From positions 868,001-932,000 of the forward strand of contig NZ_BMXQ01000001.1 of the NCBI RefSeq assembly GCF_014651835.1: a stretch of DNA of 64,000 nt, written 5' to 3'. The translations under genes and the position numbers were made by a program. This document shows positions 1 through 9,031 of this stretch, piece by piece. The stretch's first letter is position 1. Each line of letters opens with the position of its first letter. The notes beneath the pieces are model-generated. The model saw only the letters and a program-made list of their open reading frames with translations, did no database searches and was not told where the DNA came from. This DNA comes from Pigmentiphaga litoralis (GTDB lineage Bacteria > Pseudomonadota > Gammaproteobacteria > Burkholderiales > Burkholderiaceae_B).

Positions 1-1
1 C

Positions 2-247
2 GATCAGGACAAACGCTTCGTGCTGGTGGTCGACGACAAGAACCACACCGCCTATCGCGAGATCAAGGTCGGCGCCAATCAGTCGGGCCTGCGCATCGTT
101 GAATCCGGACTGAAGGCCGGTGACCGCATCGTCGTCAACGGCCTGCAGCGTGTGCGCCCCGGCGATGCCATCACCCCGCGTGTCGTGCCCATGGCCGGCA
201 ACCCCAGTGCACCGGTCGCTGGCGACGTCGCCCGCAAGCGCGTGTGA
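2..247 (+). CDS. RND efflux periplasmic adaptor, C-terminal end (partial)
   Basis: Only the last 81 residues of this gene lie in the window; the frame is open from base 2 and the start is upstream. The visible part carries the beta-strand pattern and the phrase GLKAGDRIVVNGLQRVRPGD, typical of the membrane-proximal domain at the C-terminus of MexA/AcrA/MexE-type membrane fusion proteins. These join the inner-membrane RND pump to the outer-membrane channel across the periplasm. It ends 19 bp before the pump gene, so the three genes form one operon. Family assignment rests mainly on this end motif plus context. Confidence 0.85.
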   Translation, partial: DQDKRFVLVVDDKNHTAYREIKVGANQSGLRIVESGLKAGDRIVVNGLQRVRPGDAITPRVVPMAGNPSAPVAGDVARKRV

Positions 248-266
248 ACCTCAATAAGAAGTCATC

Positions 267-3200
267 ATGAACATCTCCCGATTCTTTATCGACCGGCCGA
301 TCTTCGCGGGCGTGTTGTCCGTGCTGATCCTGCTGGCAGGCCTGCTGTCCGTGTTCCAGTTGCCGATCTCGGAATATCCCGAGGTCGTGCCGCCTTCCGT
401 CGTGGTGCGCGCGCAGTATCCGGGCGCCAACCCCAAGGTCATTGCAGAAACCGTCGCGTCGCCGCTGGAGGAATCCATCAACGGCGTCGAAGACATGCTG
501 TACATGCAGTCGCAGGCGAACAGCGACGGCAACCTGACGATCACCATCAACTTCAAGCTGGGTATCGACCCCGACAAGGCGCAGCAACTGGTGCAAAACC
601 GCGTGTCGCAGGCCTTGCCGCGTCTGCCCGAAGATGTGCAGCGCCTGGGCGTCACGACTGTCAAGAGTTCGCCCACGCTGACGATGGTGGTGCACCTGAT
701 CTCGCCCGATGACCGCTACGACAACACCTACCTGCGCAACTACGCCGTCATCAACGTCAAGGACCGGCTTGCCCGGATCCAGGGCGTGGGCGAGGTGGCG
801 CTGTGGGGATCAGGCAACTACGCCATGCGTGTGTGGCTCGATCCGCAAAAGGTCGCCCAGCGCGGCCTGACGGCCCCTGAAGTCATTGCCGCCATCCGCG
901 AGCAGAACGTGCAGGTGGCCGCCGGCGTGATCGGCTCGTCACCCAGCCTGCCGGGCCAGCCCTTGCAGCTGTCCGTGAACACGCAGGGCCGTCTGACGAC
1001 CGAAGAAGAGTTTTCCGACATCGTCTTGAAGACCTCGGACAATGGCAGCGTGACCCGCCTGGCCGATGTGGCGCGTGTGGAACTTGCAGCATCCGAATAT
1101 GGCCTGCGCGCCTTGCTCGACAACAAGAGCGCGGTGGCCATCGCCATCATGCAGGCGCCCGGCGCCAACGCGCTGGCCGTGTCCGACCAGGTGCGCGAGA
1201 CGATGAAGGAACTGTCGGCCGAGTTTCCCGACTCGGTCGAATACAGCATCATGTATGACCCGACGCAATTCGTGCGCGCCAGTATCAAGGCGGTGGTCCA
1301 TACGCTGATCGAAGCGATCCTGCTCGTGGTGCTGGTCGTGATCCTGTTCCTGCAGACCTGGCGCGCGTCCATCATTCCGCTGGTGGCCGTGCCGGTATCG
1401 ATCGTCGGCACGTTTGCGCTGATGCTGGCGTTCGGCTATTCGATCAACGCGCTGTCCTTGTTCGGCATGGTGCTGGCGATCGGGATCGTGGTCGATGACG
1501 CCATCGTGGTGGTCGAGAACGTCGAGCGGAACATTGCCGACGGGCTTACGCCAAGGGAAGCCACCTATCAGGCCATGCGCGAAGTCAGCGGGCCGATCGT
1601 CGCGATTTCGTTGACGCTGGTGGCCGTGTTCGTGCCGCTGGCCTTCATGACGGGCCTGACCGGACAGTTCTACAAGCAGTTCGCCATGACGATCGCGATT
1701 TCGACCGTGATCTCGGCCTTCAACTCGCTGACCCTGTCGCCCGCGTTGGCCGCCTTGCTGCTGCGCAGTCATCATGACAAGCCCGACTGGCTGACCCGTG
1801 GCATCAACAAGGTGCTGGGCCGGTTCTTTGCAGGGTTCAACCGCTTTTTTGGCCGCGCATCGGATCGTTATGCCACGGGCGTAAAGAGTGCCATCTCACG
1901 CAAGGGCGCATCGATGGTTGTGTACGCCGTGCTGCTTGCAGCAACGGTGGGCATCTCCTACATCGTGCCCGGCGGCTTCGTGCCGGCGCAAGACAAGCAG
2001 TACCTGATCAGCTTTGCGCAGTTGCCCAACGGCGCGTCGCTGGACCGGACCGATGCAGTGATCCGCCGCATGACCGACATCGCCCTGAAAGAGCCGGGCG
2101 TGGCCAACGCCATCGCCTTCCCGGGCCTGTCGATCAACGGCTTTACCAACAGTTCCAGCGCAGGCATCGTCTTCGTGACCCTGACGGACTTTGATGAACG
2201 CCACAAGGCCGGCCTGACCGCCGACTCCATCACCGCGTCCTTGAACAAGCAGTACGGCGCGATCAGTGATTCCTTCATCGCCGTGTTTCCGCCACCGCCT
2301 GTCATGGGCCTGGGCACGATGGGGGGCTTCAAGCTGCAACTGGAAGACCGGGGCGCGGTGGGCTATGCCAAGCTCGACGCCGCCGCGCAGGACTTCCTGA
2401 AGGCGGCCGCCAAGGCGCCTGAACTGGGGCCCGGGTTTTCCAGCTACCAGATCAACGTTCCGCAACTGGACGTGGACCTGGACCGCGTCAAGGCCAAGCA
2501 GCAAGGCGTGCCGGTCACCGACGTGTTCGACACCATGCAGATCTATCTGGGATCGCTGTACGTCAACGACTTCAACCGCTTTGGTCGCGTGTACCAGGTG
2601 CGCGCCCAGGCCGATGCGCCGTTCCGTGCCACTGCCGACGATATCCTGCAGCTCAAGACCCGCAACCGGTCGGGGGACATGGTGCCGCTGTCGTCTCTGG
2701 TCAAGGTCACGGACACCTTCGGACCGGAAATGGTGGTTCGCTACAACGGCTATACCTCGGCCGACATCAACGGCGGCCCGGCGCCTGGGTATTCGACCAA
2801 CCAGGCCCAGGCTGCGATCGAACGGATTGCGGCAGAAACCTTGCCCGCCGGCGTGAAGTTCGAATGGACCGACCTGACCTATCAGCAGATCCTGGCAGGC
2901 AATGCGGGCATGTGGGTGTTCCCGATCAGCGTGCTGCTGGTGTTCCTGGTGCTGGCTGCCCTGTATGAAAGCCTGACCTTGCCACTGGCCGTGATCCTGA
3001 TCGTGCCGATGGGACTGCTGGCCGCGCTGACCGGCGTGTGGCTGACCGATGGCGACAACAACATCTTCACGCAGATCGGGCTGATGGTGCTGGTGGGACT
3101 GGCGTGCAAAAACGCGATCCTGATCGTGGAATTTGCCCGCGAACTGGAACTGCAGGGCGCCAAGACCGTTGACGCGGCGATCGAAGCCAGCCGTCTGCGT

Positions 3201-3485
3201 CTGCGTCCGATCCTGATGACGTCCATCGCGTTCATCATGGGTGTCGTGCCGCTGGTGCTGTCGAGCGGCGCCGGTTCCGAAATGCGTCATGCCATGGGCA
3301 TTGCGGTGTTCTTCGGCATGCTCGGCGTGACCCTGTTCGGCCTGTTCCTGACGCCAGTGTTCTATGTGCTGCTGCGCAAGATGAGCGGCCGTGCGCTGAC
3401 CACGGCATCCCCGCACGAAGCGCCTCGCGTGGCTGCCCATGGTGCCGCGCACGGTAGCGCCCCGGTCGTCGCCCCCGCCCATTGA
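267..3485 (+). CDS. RND multidrug efflux pump, HAE1 family, MexF-like
   Basis: Proton-driven inner-membrane drug exporter, 1072 residues, the normal length for the family. The N-terminus MNISRFFIDRPIFAGVLSVL and the segment FQLPISEYPEVVPPSVVVRA closely resemble MexF-type pumps. The TM4 aspartate pair is visible at about residues 410-411 (GIVVDDAIVVVEN) and the TM10 lysine at about 948 (LACKNAILIVEFA); these form the proton relay in the family. The long periplasmic loops and a MTSIAFIMGVVPLVLSSGAG segment near the end are also typical. It sits between the adaptor and the outer-membrane channel genes, so a complete tripartite pump is encoded. No local regulator is visible; substrates cannot be read from the sequence. 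Confidence 0.95.
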   Translation: MNISRFFIDRPIFAGVLSVLILLAGLLSVFQLPISEYPEVVPPSVVVRAQYPGANPKVIAETVASPLEESINGVEDMLYMQSQANSDGNLTITINFKLGIDPDKAQQLVQNRVSQALPRLPEDVQRLGVTTVKSSPTLTMVVHLISPDDRYDNTYLRNYAVINVKDRLARIQGVGEVALWGSGNYAMRVWLDPQKVAQRGLTAPEVIAAIREQNVQVAAGVIGSSPSLPGQPLQLSVNTQGRLTTEEEFSDIVLKTSDNGSVTRLADVARVELAASEYGLRALLDNKSAVAIAIMQAPGANALAVSDQVRETMKELSAEFPDSVEYSIMYDPTQFVRASIKAVVHTLIEAILLVVLVVILFLQTWRASIIPLVAVPVSIVGTFALMLAFGYSINALSLFGMVLAIGIVVDDAIVVVENVERNIADGLTPREATYQAMREVSGPIVAISLTLVAVFVPLAFMTGLTGQFYKQFAMTIAISTVISAFNSLTLSPALAALLLRSHHDKPDWLTRGINKVLGRFFAGFNRFFGRASDRYATGVKSAISRKGASMVVYAVLLAATVGISYIVPGGFVPAQDKQYLISFAQLPNGASLDRTDAVIRRMTDIALKEPGVANAIAFPGLSINGFTNSSSAGIVFVTLTDFDERHKAGLTADSITASLNKQYGAISDSFIAVFPPPPVMGLGTMGGFKLQLEDRGAVGYAKLDAAAQDFLKAAAKAPELGPGFSSYQINVPQLDVDLDRVKAKQQGVPVTDVFDTMQIYLGSLYVNDFNRFGRVYQVRAQADAPFRATADDILQLKTRNRSGDMVPLSSLVKVTDTFGPEMVVRYNGYTSADINGGPAPGYSTNQAQAAIERIAAETLPAGVKFEWTDLTYQQILAGNAGMWVFPISVLLVFLVLAALYESLTLPLAVILIVPMGLLAALTGVWLTDGDNNIFTQIGLMVLVGLACKNAILIVEFARELELQGAKTVDAAIEASRLRLRPILMTSIAFIMGVVPLVLSSGAGSEMRHAMGIAVFFGMLGVTLFGLFLTPVFYVLLRKMSGRALTTASPHEAPRVAAHGAAHGSAPVVAPAH

Positions 3486-3504
3486 ACCCAAGGATAGAAG
3501 CATC

Positions 3505-4956
3505 ATGATTTCGACTCTCAAGACCGGTTCGGCGCTGCTGGCGTCGCTGCTGATCCTGGCCGGGTGCAGTGTGGCACCCGTGTACGAACGACCCGAGGTC
3601 TCGACCCCGGCCGCCTTCAAGGAAGCCGCGCCACCCATCGGCGACCAATGGAAGCCCGCCGAGCCTTCGGAAGCCGTAGCGCGCGGCGAATGGTGGACGG
3701 TGTTCAACGACCCTGTCCTGAACGCCCTTGAAGCCGACGCGCTGGCCGCCAACCAGGACCTGCAGGCCGCCGCCGCGCGGCTCGAACAGGCAAGGGCGCT
3801 GCAACGCAACGCCCAGGCAGACCGCCTGCCAACGGTCGATGCCGGCATCGGCCCGACCCGTCAACGCCCGTCGCCCGCTTCTCGCGGCCTGGGCGCCGAC
3901 GCCGACACCAGCGCCACCACCTTGTGGCGCGCGCAGGCAAGCATCGCGTACGAAGCCGACCTGTTCGGCCGCGTGGCATCGAACGTGAACGCAGCCATCG
4001 CCGACGCGCAACAGAGCGAAGCCCTGTTCCAATCGGTGCGGCTGGTGCTGCAGGCCGACGTGGCCCAGGCCTACTTCCAGATCCGCGAACGCGACGCCGA
4101 ACAGGCGTTGTATGCCGGCACGGTTGCGCTGCGTGAACAGACCCTGAAACTGATCCAGCGCCGGTACGACGAAGGCGACATCAGCGAACTGGACCTGGCT
4201 CGCTCCCGCAGCGAACTGGCATCGGCCCGCGCCGACGCCCTGGGCATCGAACGCCTGCGCACATCGTCAGAACACGCGCTGGCCATCCTGCTCGGCAAGA
4301 CCCCCGCGGAATTCACGCTGGCGCCGCAACCGCTCACGCGCATCTCGGTCGGCGTGCCCGCCGGCCTGCCGTCGTCCTTGCTGGAACGCCGGCCCGACAT
4401 CGCCGCCGCCGAGCGCGCCATGGCCGCCGCCAACGCCCGCATCGGCGCGGCCCGCGCCGCGTTCTTTCCGCGCCTGAACCTGACCGGCGCCCTGGGCTAC
4501 GAGTCGTCGCAACTGGGCGACCTGTTCCAGTGGTCCAGCCGCGCCTTCCTGCTCGGCCCGCTGGTCGGCACCGCCTTGTCCATCCCCATCTTCGACGGCG
4601 GCCGCCGCGAAGCCGGCCTGGCCAACGCCCGCGCGGTGTACGAAGAAGATGTCGCGAAGTACCGCCAGACCGTCCTCAACGCTTTTCGCGAAGTCGAAGA
4701 CAACCTGGCGAATCTGCGCCTGCTGGCGCAGCAGACGCGTGAGCAAGATGCGGCAGTGGAAGGGTCCACCCGGGCCGCGCGCATCGCGCAGCTGCAGTAC
4801 CGCGAAGGGTCGGTCAGCTACCTGGACGTGATCGATGCCGACCGGACCGTGCTGCTGCAACGCAGGACGTCGGCCCAGCTGGATGGCGAACGGGCCCGGT
4901 CGGCCGTGGATCTGATTCGCGCGTTGGGGGGAGGGTGGTCGTTGCCTGAGGGGTGA
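3505..4956 (+). CDS. Outer-membrane efflux lipoprotein, NodT/OprM family
   Basis: Outer-membrane channel of the tripartite efflux system, 483 residues. The start at 3505 is preferred because it follows an AGGAT-type ribosome site and opens a lipoprotein signal peptide ending in LILAGC, with the lipidated cysteine at residue 21; upstream in-frame codons overlap the pump gene and encode no signal. The two repeated outer-membrane-factor domains are recognisable, for example RRYDEGDISELDLARSRSEL and YREGSVSYLDVIDADRTVL, which are paired alpha-barrel helices. Closest family members are OprM, OprN and AdeK-like proteins. It lies 19 bp after the pump stop codon and is surely co-transcribed. Confidence 0.94.
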   Translation: MISTLKTGSALLASLLILAGCSVAPVYERPEVSTPAAFKEAAPPIGDQWKPAEPSEAVARGEWWTVFNDPVLNALEADALAANQDLQAAAARLEQARALQRNAQADRLPTVDAGIGPTRQRPSPASRGLGADADTSATTLWRAQASIAYEADLFGRVASNVNAAIADAQQSEALFQSVRLVLQADVAQAYFQIRERDAEQALYAGTVALREQTLKLIQRRYDEGDISELDLARSRSELASARADALGIERLRTSSEHALAILLGKTPAEFTLAPQPLTRISVGVPAGLPSSLLERRPDIAAAERAMAAANARIGAARAAFFPRLNLTGALGYESSQLGDLFQWSSRAFLLGPLVGTALSIPIFDGGRREAGLANARAVYEEDVAKYRQTVLNAFREVEDNLANLRLLAQQTREQDAAVEGSTRAARIAQLQYREGSVSYLDVIDADRTVLLQRRTSAQLDGERARSAVDLIRALGGGWSLPEG

Positions 4957-4992
4957 CGGGTTGGAGCGGCTTGATGGTGAAGCCGTCCTTGA

Positions 4993-6021
4993 TCACTTCA
5001 CATTCGGGTGCGGCCCGGCGTTCATCTTGTCTTGAATGGCCTGGCACCGCGCAAGCAAGTCGGTGAATGACTCGACTTCGTCGAGGAACAGGCCATCGTC
5101 GACCATGTTTTGGTAGTCGATCGACAAGGTCTTCAAAGCTTCTCCGGTTGGAACCAGGCACATTCCGCCCGACACAGCTATGTGATAGTCGATCGGCTCA
5201 CCCATAGCGTCCTTCTCAGGAAAGAAGCTGCTTTTGTGAAGGGCGACGGATCGTGCGAGTTCGGCGTTGCCAATAGCAGCATCTGCAAAGCCAGCAACGT
5301 CAAGCCGCGTCACGTCATGCCAATGGCGTGCGAACCGATCTCCACCGCGAAAGGCGCCTTGCGCGCAAAAGACGTGCATGGCAGTGGCCTTTTCCCAAAA
5401 AGTCCGTTCGGCACGCATCACCTGTGGCCGTGCTTCTGGAAACGTCACTCCAGACAGGTACGGCGCCGTGTCGCAGACAATGCTGCGTTGTTCGAAAGGT
5501 TCGCCAGTCGAGCGGGCTCCAAACTCCAACATGACTGCCGACGACACGTATCCTGTGCCTGCAGCTGACGCAACATAGTCGATGAAGACTTTGTCTTCTT
5601 CGGCTCGCACCGTGGCGAGCAGCCCCTGTTGGTCAAGGTCCGTTCTGAGCGAAGGCACGACCTCTTTGGTCACCCACTCGGCCAAGCGCCCGCGTATCGC
5701 TTTGCTCCACTTCTTTTCCTGGCTCTTTGTGGCCGGAATTGGAGATCCGTCTGCAGGAAGGAGGTCGCCGGCGATGGCCCTGATGTCGTAGGTCAGATCG
5801 ACATCTTCCGAAAATCTTCGAATGACGCCGTAGGCTTTTGATAGGGATGTGCCGCCCTTGAAAATCAGATGCGGGGCATACGGCGAAGCGAACAGATGCC
5901 TTAACGTCCAGACAACCCAAACGTCTTTTTCAAGCAGGTGTTGTGGGCGACCCGAAGCGTCAGCCGCTTGCGCCAGCGCGTCTGCCCTATCGCTTGCAGT
6001 CAGCGAGAAAAAATCAGCCAT
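4993..6021 (-). CDS. abiEii: AbiEii/AbiGii family nucleotidyltransferase toxin
   Basis: Toxin half of a type IV AbiE toxin-antitoxin system, 342 residues. The nucleotidyltransferase signature is clear: GGTSLSK at residues 56-62 followed by SEDVDL at 71-76, and an EKD motif at 31-33, all features of the AbiEii/DUF1814 fold. In characterised members the enzyme modifies tRNA or another acceptor using NTP and arrests growth, giving phage abortive infection; whether this one does so is not shown. Its ATG overlaps the stop of the antitoxin gene by 8 bp, so the two are translationally coupled. By eye the base composition here is less GC-rich than the flanking efflux operon, suggesting acquisition by transfer. 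Confidence 0.9.
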   Translation of the reverse strand: MADFFSLTASDRADALAQAADASGRPQHLLEKDVWVVWTLRHLFASPYAPHLIFKGGTSLSKAYGVIRRFSEDVDLTYDIRAIAGDLLPADGSPIPATKSQEKKWSKAIRGRLAEWVTKEVVPSLRTDLDQQGLLATVRAEEDKVFIDYVASAAGTGYVSSAVMLEFGARSTGEPFEQRSIVCDTAPYLSGVTFPEARPQVMRAERTFWEKATAMHVFCAQGAFRGGDRFARHWHDVTRLDVAGFADAAIGNAELARSVALHKSSFFPEKDAMGEPIDYHIAVSGGMCLVPTGEALKTLSIDYQNMVDDGLFLDEVESFTDLLARCQAIQDKMNAGPHPNVK

Positions 6022-6610
6022 GAGTTACCAAGGTACTGACCTGCTGAGCCAACCATGTAGGAAGCCGCGCACGGGAGTTGGCCATTTCCGTGATGGCGGA
6101 CGCAGAAAGCTTTGCGCGTAGGACCTGCAGAGCGTTTGCCGCTTTCTTGGGCCCAAGCCAGGCCAGTGCCCGTACCACATCGCCTGGAAACGTGCCCGGC
6201 AACAGAAGCTGCCACATCGGCGCATGCCGTAATTCGACCGTTTGCGCACCGAGCTTCAGGCGTCGGCTTCTTCCTGATGTCAGGTAAACCGATCGCACCG
6301 GCACTTGTGTGGTGAGACCCAGTGCGTTGGCCGCCGCTGCACCATGAGACACGATCGTTTCCCCGCGCTGATTTGCCAAACCTTCGACGATTTTGGCAGG
6401 CGACGGCGCGCGAATGCCGAAACGGCCTTCAACCGGCAGCACGTAAATACCACGGCCGGCACGAAGCAGGGCGCCGCGGCGCGCAAGTCGCGACAGCGCC
6501 TGGTCGACGGCGGCGCGCTTTCCCAGGTGCAGCAGTTCCTTCGCTGACACCGGTGTGCCTTCCGGTTGCTGGGTAGCGTGTGACAGAACCTGTTCGGCAA
6601 GCGTAATCAT
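6014..6610 (-). CDS. abiEi: AbiEi-type antitoxin (DUF6088, winged-helix repressor)
   Basis: Antitoxin and likely autorepressor of the AbiE pair, 198 residues from the chosen start. The ATG at 6610 is preceded on the minus strand by AAGGAG seven bases upstream, a near-perfect ribosome site, so the longer frame reaching 6694 is rejected. The N-terminal part (about residues 20-60, PVSAKELLHLGKRAAVDQAL) looks like a winged helix-turn-helix, and GIYVLP plus the downstream SHGAAAANALGLTTQVP region match AbiEi/DUF6088 antitoxins. In the family this protein binds inverted repeats in its own promoter and counteracts the toxin genetically without direct protein contact. The promoter and palindrome just upstream fit that role. 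Confidence 0.88.
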   Translation of the reverse strand: MITLAEQVLSHATQQPEGTPVSAKELLHLGKRAAVDQALSRLARRGALLRAGRGIYVLPVEGRFGIRAPSPAKIVEGLANQRGETIVSHGAAAANALGLTTQVPVRSVYLTSGRSRRLKLGAQTVELRHAPMWQLLLPGTFPGDVVRALAWLGPKKAANALQVLRAKLSASAITEMANSRARLPTWLAQQVSTLVTHG

Positions 6611-6624
6611 GGCAAGACTCCTTG

Positions 6625-6660
6625 TGTCAGAAGTATGATCGAATTTCTGACAAATGGCAA
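6625..6660 (-). promoter_or_regulatory. abiE promoter with overlapping palindromic operator
   Basis: Reading the minus strand, a -35 box TTGCCA (6660-6655) is followed after exactly 17 bases by a -10 box CATACT (6637-6632). A perfect 8-bp inverted repeat, TGTCAGAA at 6625-6632 with TTCTGACA at 6645-6652, covers the spacer and -10. A repressor bound there would block RNA polymerase, as expected for AbiEi autoregulation. The boxes and repeat are seen directly; the binding protein is inferred from family behaviour. Confidence 0.72.
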
Positions 6661-7001
6661 TGTTCTCATCCTGCAGGATCTGAGCTTGAGGCAATAGTGA
6701 GCAATCACGGATATTGGCCTTTCCGAATAGACACCGTCCGCGCCGCCGGTGACCATCACCGGCTCTATGTTCATCGAACTGCTCGGGATCTGGCGAAACG
6801 CCCTCGAAGTCTGAGGCGGAGGTGTCCTAGCGCCACCCCACTGACACCGTCCTGAACATAATCTGACGCGCACCTGAATGTAGGTTTTCAGCAAATTTCA
6901 AGTGAATTTTCTGCGACGTCTCATATTCCCCAAACTGTCATACGCCCTCCATAGACTTCGTTCCGTTCAAAGCCTTTCCGCTTTCACCAAGGAACGTAAC
7001 G
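6661..7001. other. Intergenic region between abiE operon and PhoX-like gene
   Basis: About 340 bases with no supportable gene. Apart from the abiE promoter at its left edge it holds a possible Pho box at 6935-6952 and a ribosome-binding site AAGGAACG at 6989-6996. The part from 6700 to 6860 has scraps of open frame on both strands but none with a recognisable product. Confidence 0.5.
6935..6952 (+). promoter_or_regulatory. Possible Pho box
   Basis: CTGTCAT at 6935-6941 is a perfect Pho-box half-site; after a 4-base spacer comes CCTCCAT, which agrees at only four of seven positions. It lies about 50 bp before the PhoX-like phosphatase start, where PhoB control would make sense. Weak second half, so tentative. 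Confidence 0.35.
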
Positions 7002-8966
7002 ATGGTCGATACCCTGAATCTTTCCCGCCGCAATCTGCTCAAGGCCCTGGCCGGTGCACCGCTCCTGCCGCTCGCCGGCTCCGTGTCGGCAGCGTCGCTG
7101 CTGGCTGCCTGTGGCGGCGGCGATGACAATGACTTTACGCCTGCCCCGGGCGTGACTTTCCAGTCGGCCACGTTCACGCCCATGGCGGCGCCGTCGCTGG
7201 CCAATGCCGCGCAGATGGCGACCACCACGGTCGGCTCGAGCCTCAACGTCACCTACAGCGATGGCACGACGCAGACCTACGCGCTGTCCTATCAGCCGTT
7301 CTTCATGACCGGTGACCTGGTGCCGAACGGCGCAGGCGGCACGATCCTGAGCGGTGGATATGTGGACATCAACAACCAGCCGATCATCGACCGGTCGGTG
7401 CCGGGCAAGGAGCGTCAGTTCTTTTCCGATTGCCCCGATGGCAGTTCGCTGCTGACCCTGCCCAACCCGGCAGTGCCGGGCGTGAAGGGCAACACGGTGT
7501 TCGCAGTCGTGCAGTTCGAGTACACGACGCGCGACCAGTCGCTGGCATCGACCTATGGTCAGTTGCCGTCGCCGATTGCCGTGCTGACGCTGGACCAGGA
7601 CAAGACCACCGGCGCACTGACGCTGGTCAAGTATCACAACGTGGATACGTCCAAAGCCAACGGCCTGTGGATCACCTGCGGTGCAAGCCTGTCGCCGTGG
7701 AACACGCACCTGTCCAGCGAAGAGTACGAGCCCGATGCGAGCACCATCGCGACCAACGCGCAGTTCAAGGCGTTCAGCAAGAGCCTGTACGGCAATGAGA
7801 CCACCGCCAACCCGTACAACTATGGCCACCTGCCGGAAGTGACGGTCAACCCGGACGGCACGGGCACGATCAAGAAGCACTATTGCCTGGGTCGTATCTC
7901 GCATGAACTGGTGCAGGTCATGCCTGACCAGCGCACGGTGCTGATGGGCGACGACGCAACCAACGGCGGCCTGTTCATGTTCTTCGCCGACAAGGCGGCC
8001 GACCTGTCGTCGGGCGCGCTGTACGTGGCCAAGTGGTCGCAGACGTCGTCGGCGGGCGCGGGCGCGGCCAAGCTGACCTGGATCAAGCTGGGCAATGCCA
8101 CCAGTGCCGAGATCGAAGCGATGGCCAAGAGCCTGAAGTCGACGGACATCATGGACATCCGCACGGCCGATCCGGCAGACACCACGTTCACCAGAATCCA
8201 CTTCAACGGTACGTTCAACTGGATCCGCATCAAGCCTGGCATGACGAAGGCCGCGGCTTACCTGGAAACGCATCGTTATGCCGCGCTGGTCGGTGGCAGC
8301 ATGGGCTTCACGAAGCTCGAAGGCACGACCGTCAACATCAAGGACAAGGTGCTGTACTCGGCCATGTCGCGCGTGGAAAAGTCCATGGTGAAGGGCAATG
8401 CCGCGTCGACCGATGTGGCGGTGGACAAGGCGATCAGCGCTGGTGCGGTGTACGCGCTGAACATGACCTCAAACCAGAAGGACACGGCAGGCGCCGCGAT
8501 CGACAGCGCCTGGGTGCCGGTCGACATGGCCGCGCCGGCTGCATTGGTCGGCGAAGACCTGGCCGCGGCAGATGCCCTGGGCAACCTGGCCAACCCCGAC
8601 AAGCTGGGCAATCCGGACAACCTGAAGTTCTCGGAAACGCTGCGCACGCTGTTCATCGGTGAAGACAGCAGCATGCACGTGAACAACTTCCTGTGGGCCT
8701 ATAACGTCGACACCAAGGTGCTGGCGCGGGTGCTGTCGTGCCCGGCGGGCGCCGAGTCGACCGGCCTGCATGCGGTGGATTCGATCTACGGTTTCACGTA
8801 CATCATGAGCAACTTCCAGCACGTGGGTGATTGGGAAGCGGGCCTGCACGACAAGGTCAAGCCGACGCTGGATCCGCTGGTCCGCGCCAACTACAAGGAC
8901 CGCTTCGGCAGTGCGGTGGGCTATTTGACGGCAGCGCCATCGGCGATCAAGCTGGCCAAGGCGTAA
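7002..8966 (+). CDS. PhoX/DUF839 family secreted phosphatase-like protein
   Basis: A 654-residue exported protein of the DUF839 (PhoX) family. The N-terminus has a twin-arginine motif, SRRNLLKAL, then a hydrophobic stretch ending LLAACGGG, so it is probably Tat-exported and may be lipidated at that cysteine. Family landmarks are ITCGASLSPWNTHLSSEEY (about residues 223-241), whose cysteine aligns with the iron-binding cysteine of PhoX, and LGRISHELVQVMPDQRTVLM with GGLFMFF. PhoX enzymes are calcium- and iron-dependent alkaline phosphatases acting in the periplasm on phosphomonoesters. Substrate is not proven here. The gene is alone, has a good AAGGA ribosome site, and ends in a strong terminator. 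Confidence 0.85.
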   Translation: MVDTLNLSRRNLLKALAGAPLLPLAGSVSAASLLAACGGGDDNDFTPAPGVTFQSATFTPMAAPSLANAAQMATTTVGSSLNVTYSDGTTQTYALSYQPFFMTGDLVPNGAGGTILSGGYVDINNQPIIDRSVPGKERQFFSDCPDGSSLLTLPNPAVPGVKGNTVFAVVQFEYTTRDQSLASTYGQLPSPIAVLTLDQDKTTGALTLVKYHNVDTSKANGLWITCGASLSPWNTHLSSEEYEPDASTIATNAQFKAFSKSLYGNETTANPYNYGHLPEVTVNPDGTGTIKKHYCLGRISHELVQVMPDQRTVLMGDDATNGGLFMFFADKAADLSSGALYVAKWSQTSSAGAGAAKLTWIKLGNATSAEIEAMAKSLKSTDIMDIRTADPADTTFTRIHFNGTFNWIRIKPGMTKAAAYLETHRYAALVGGSMGFTKLEGTTVNIKDKVLYSAMSRVEKSMVKGNAASTDVAVDKAISAGAVYALNMTSNQKDTAGAAIDSAWVPVDMAAPAALVGEDLAAADALGNLANPDKLGNPDNLKFSETLRTLFIGEDSSMHVNNFLWAYNVDTKVLARVLSCPAGAESTGLHAVDSIYGFTYIMSNFQHVGDWEAGLHDKVKPTLDPLVRANYKDRFGSAVGYLTAAPSAIKLAKA

Positions 8967-8975
8967 GGCTTGCGG

Positions 8976-9013
8976 AAAACGGGGACAGCCACGACGGCTG
9001 TCCCCGTTTTTTT
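8976..9013. terminator. Bidirectional rho-independent terminator
   Basis: A 15-bp perfect stem (AAAACGGGGACAGCC at 8976-8990 pairing with 8996-9010) with a 5-base loop and a T-run on the plus strand. Because of the A-run on the left it should also stop minus-strand transcription from the symporter gene that ends at 9032. Confidence 0.92.
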
Positions 9014-9031
9014 ATGCCGCCACGGATCGCA

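Noticed and set aside
1896-3848. Minus-strand frame of 650 codons opposite the efflux pump
   Set aside because: Low-complexity shadow of the pump and channel genes, with no domain.
6660-6900. Possible insertion-sequence remnant upstream of the PhoX-like gene
   Set aside because: The fragments of open frame are too short and I could not tie them to a transposase family or find terminal repeats.
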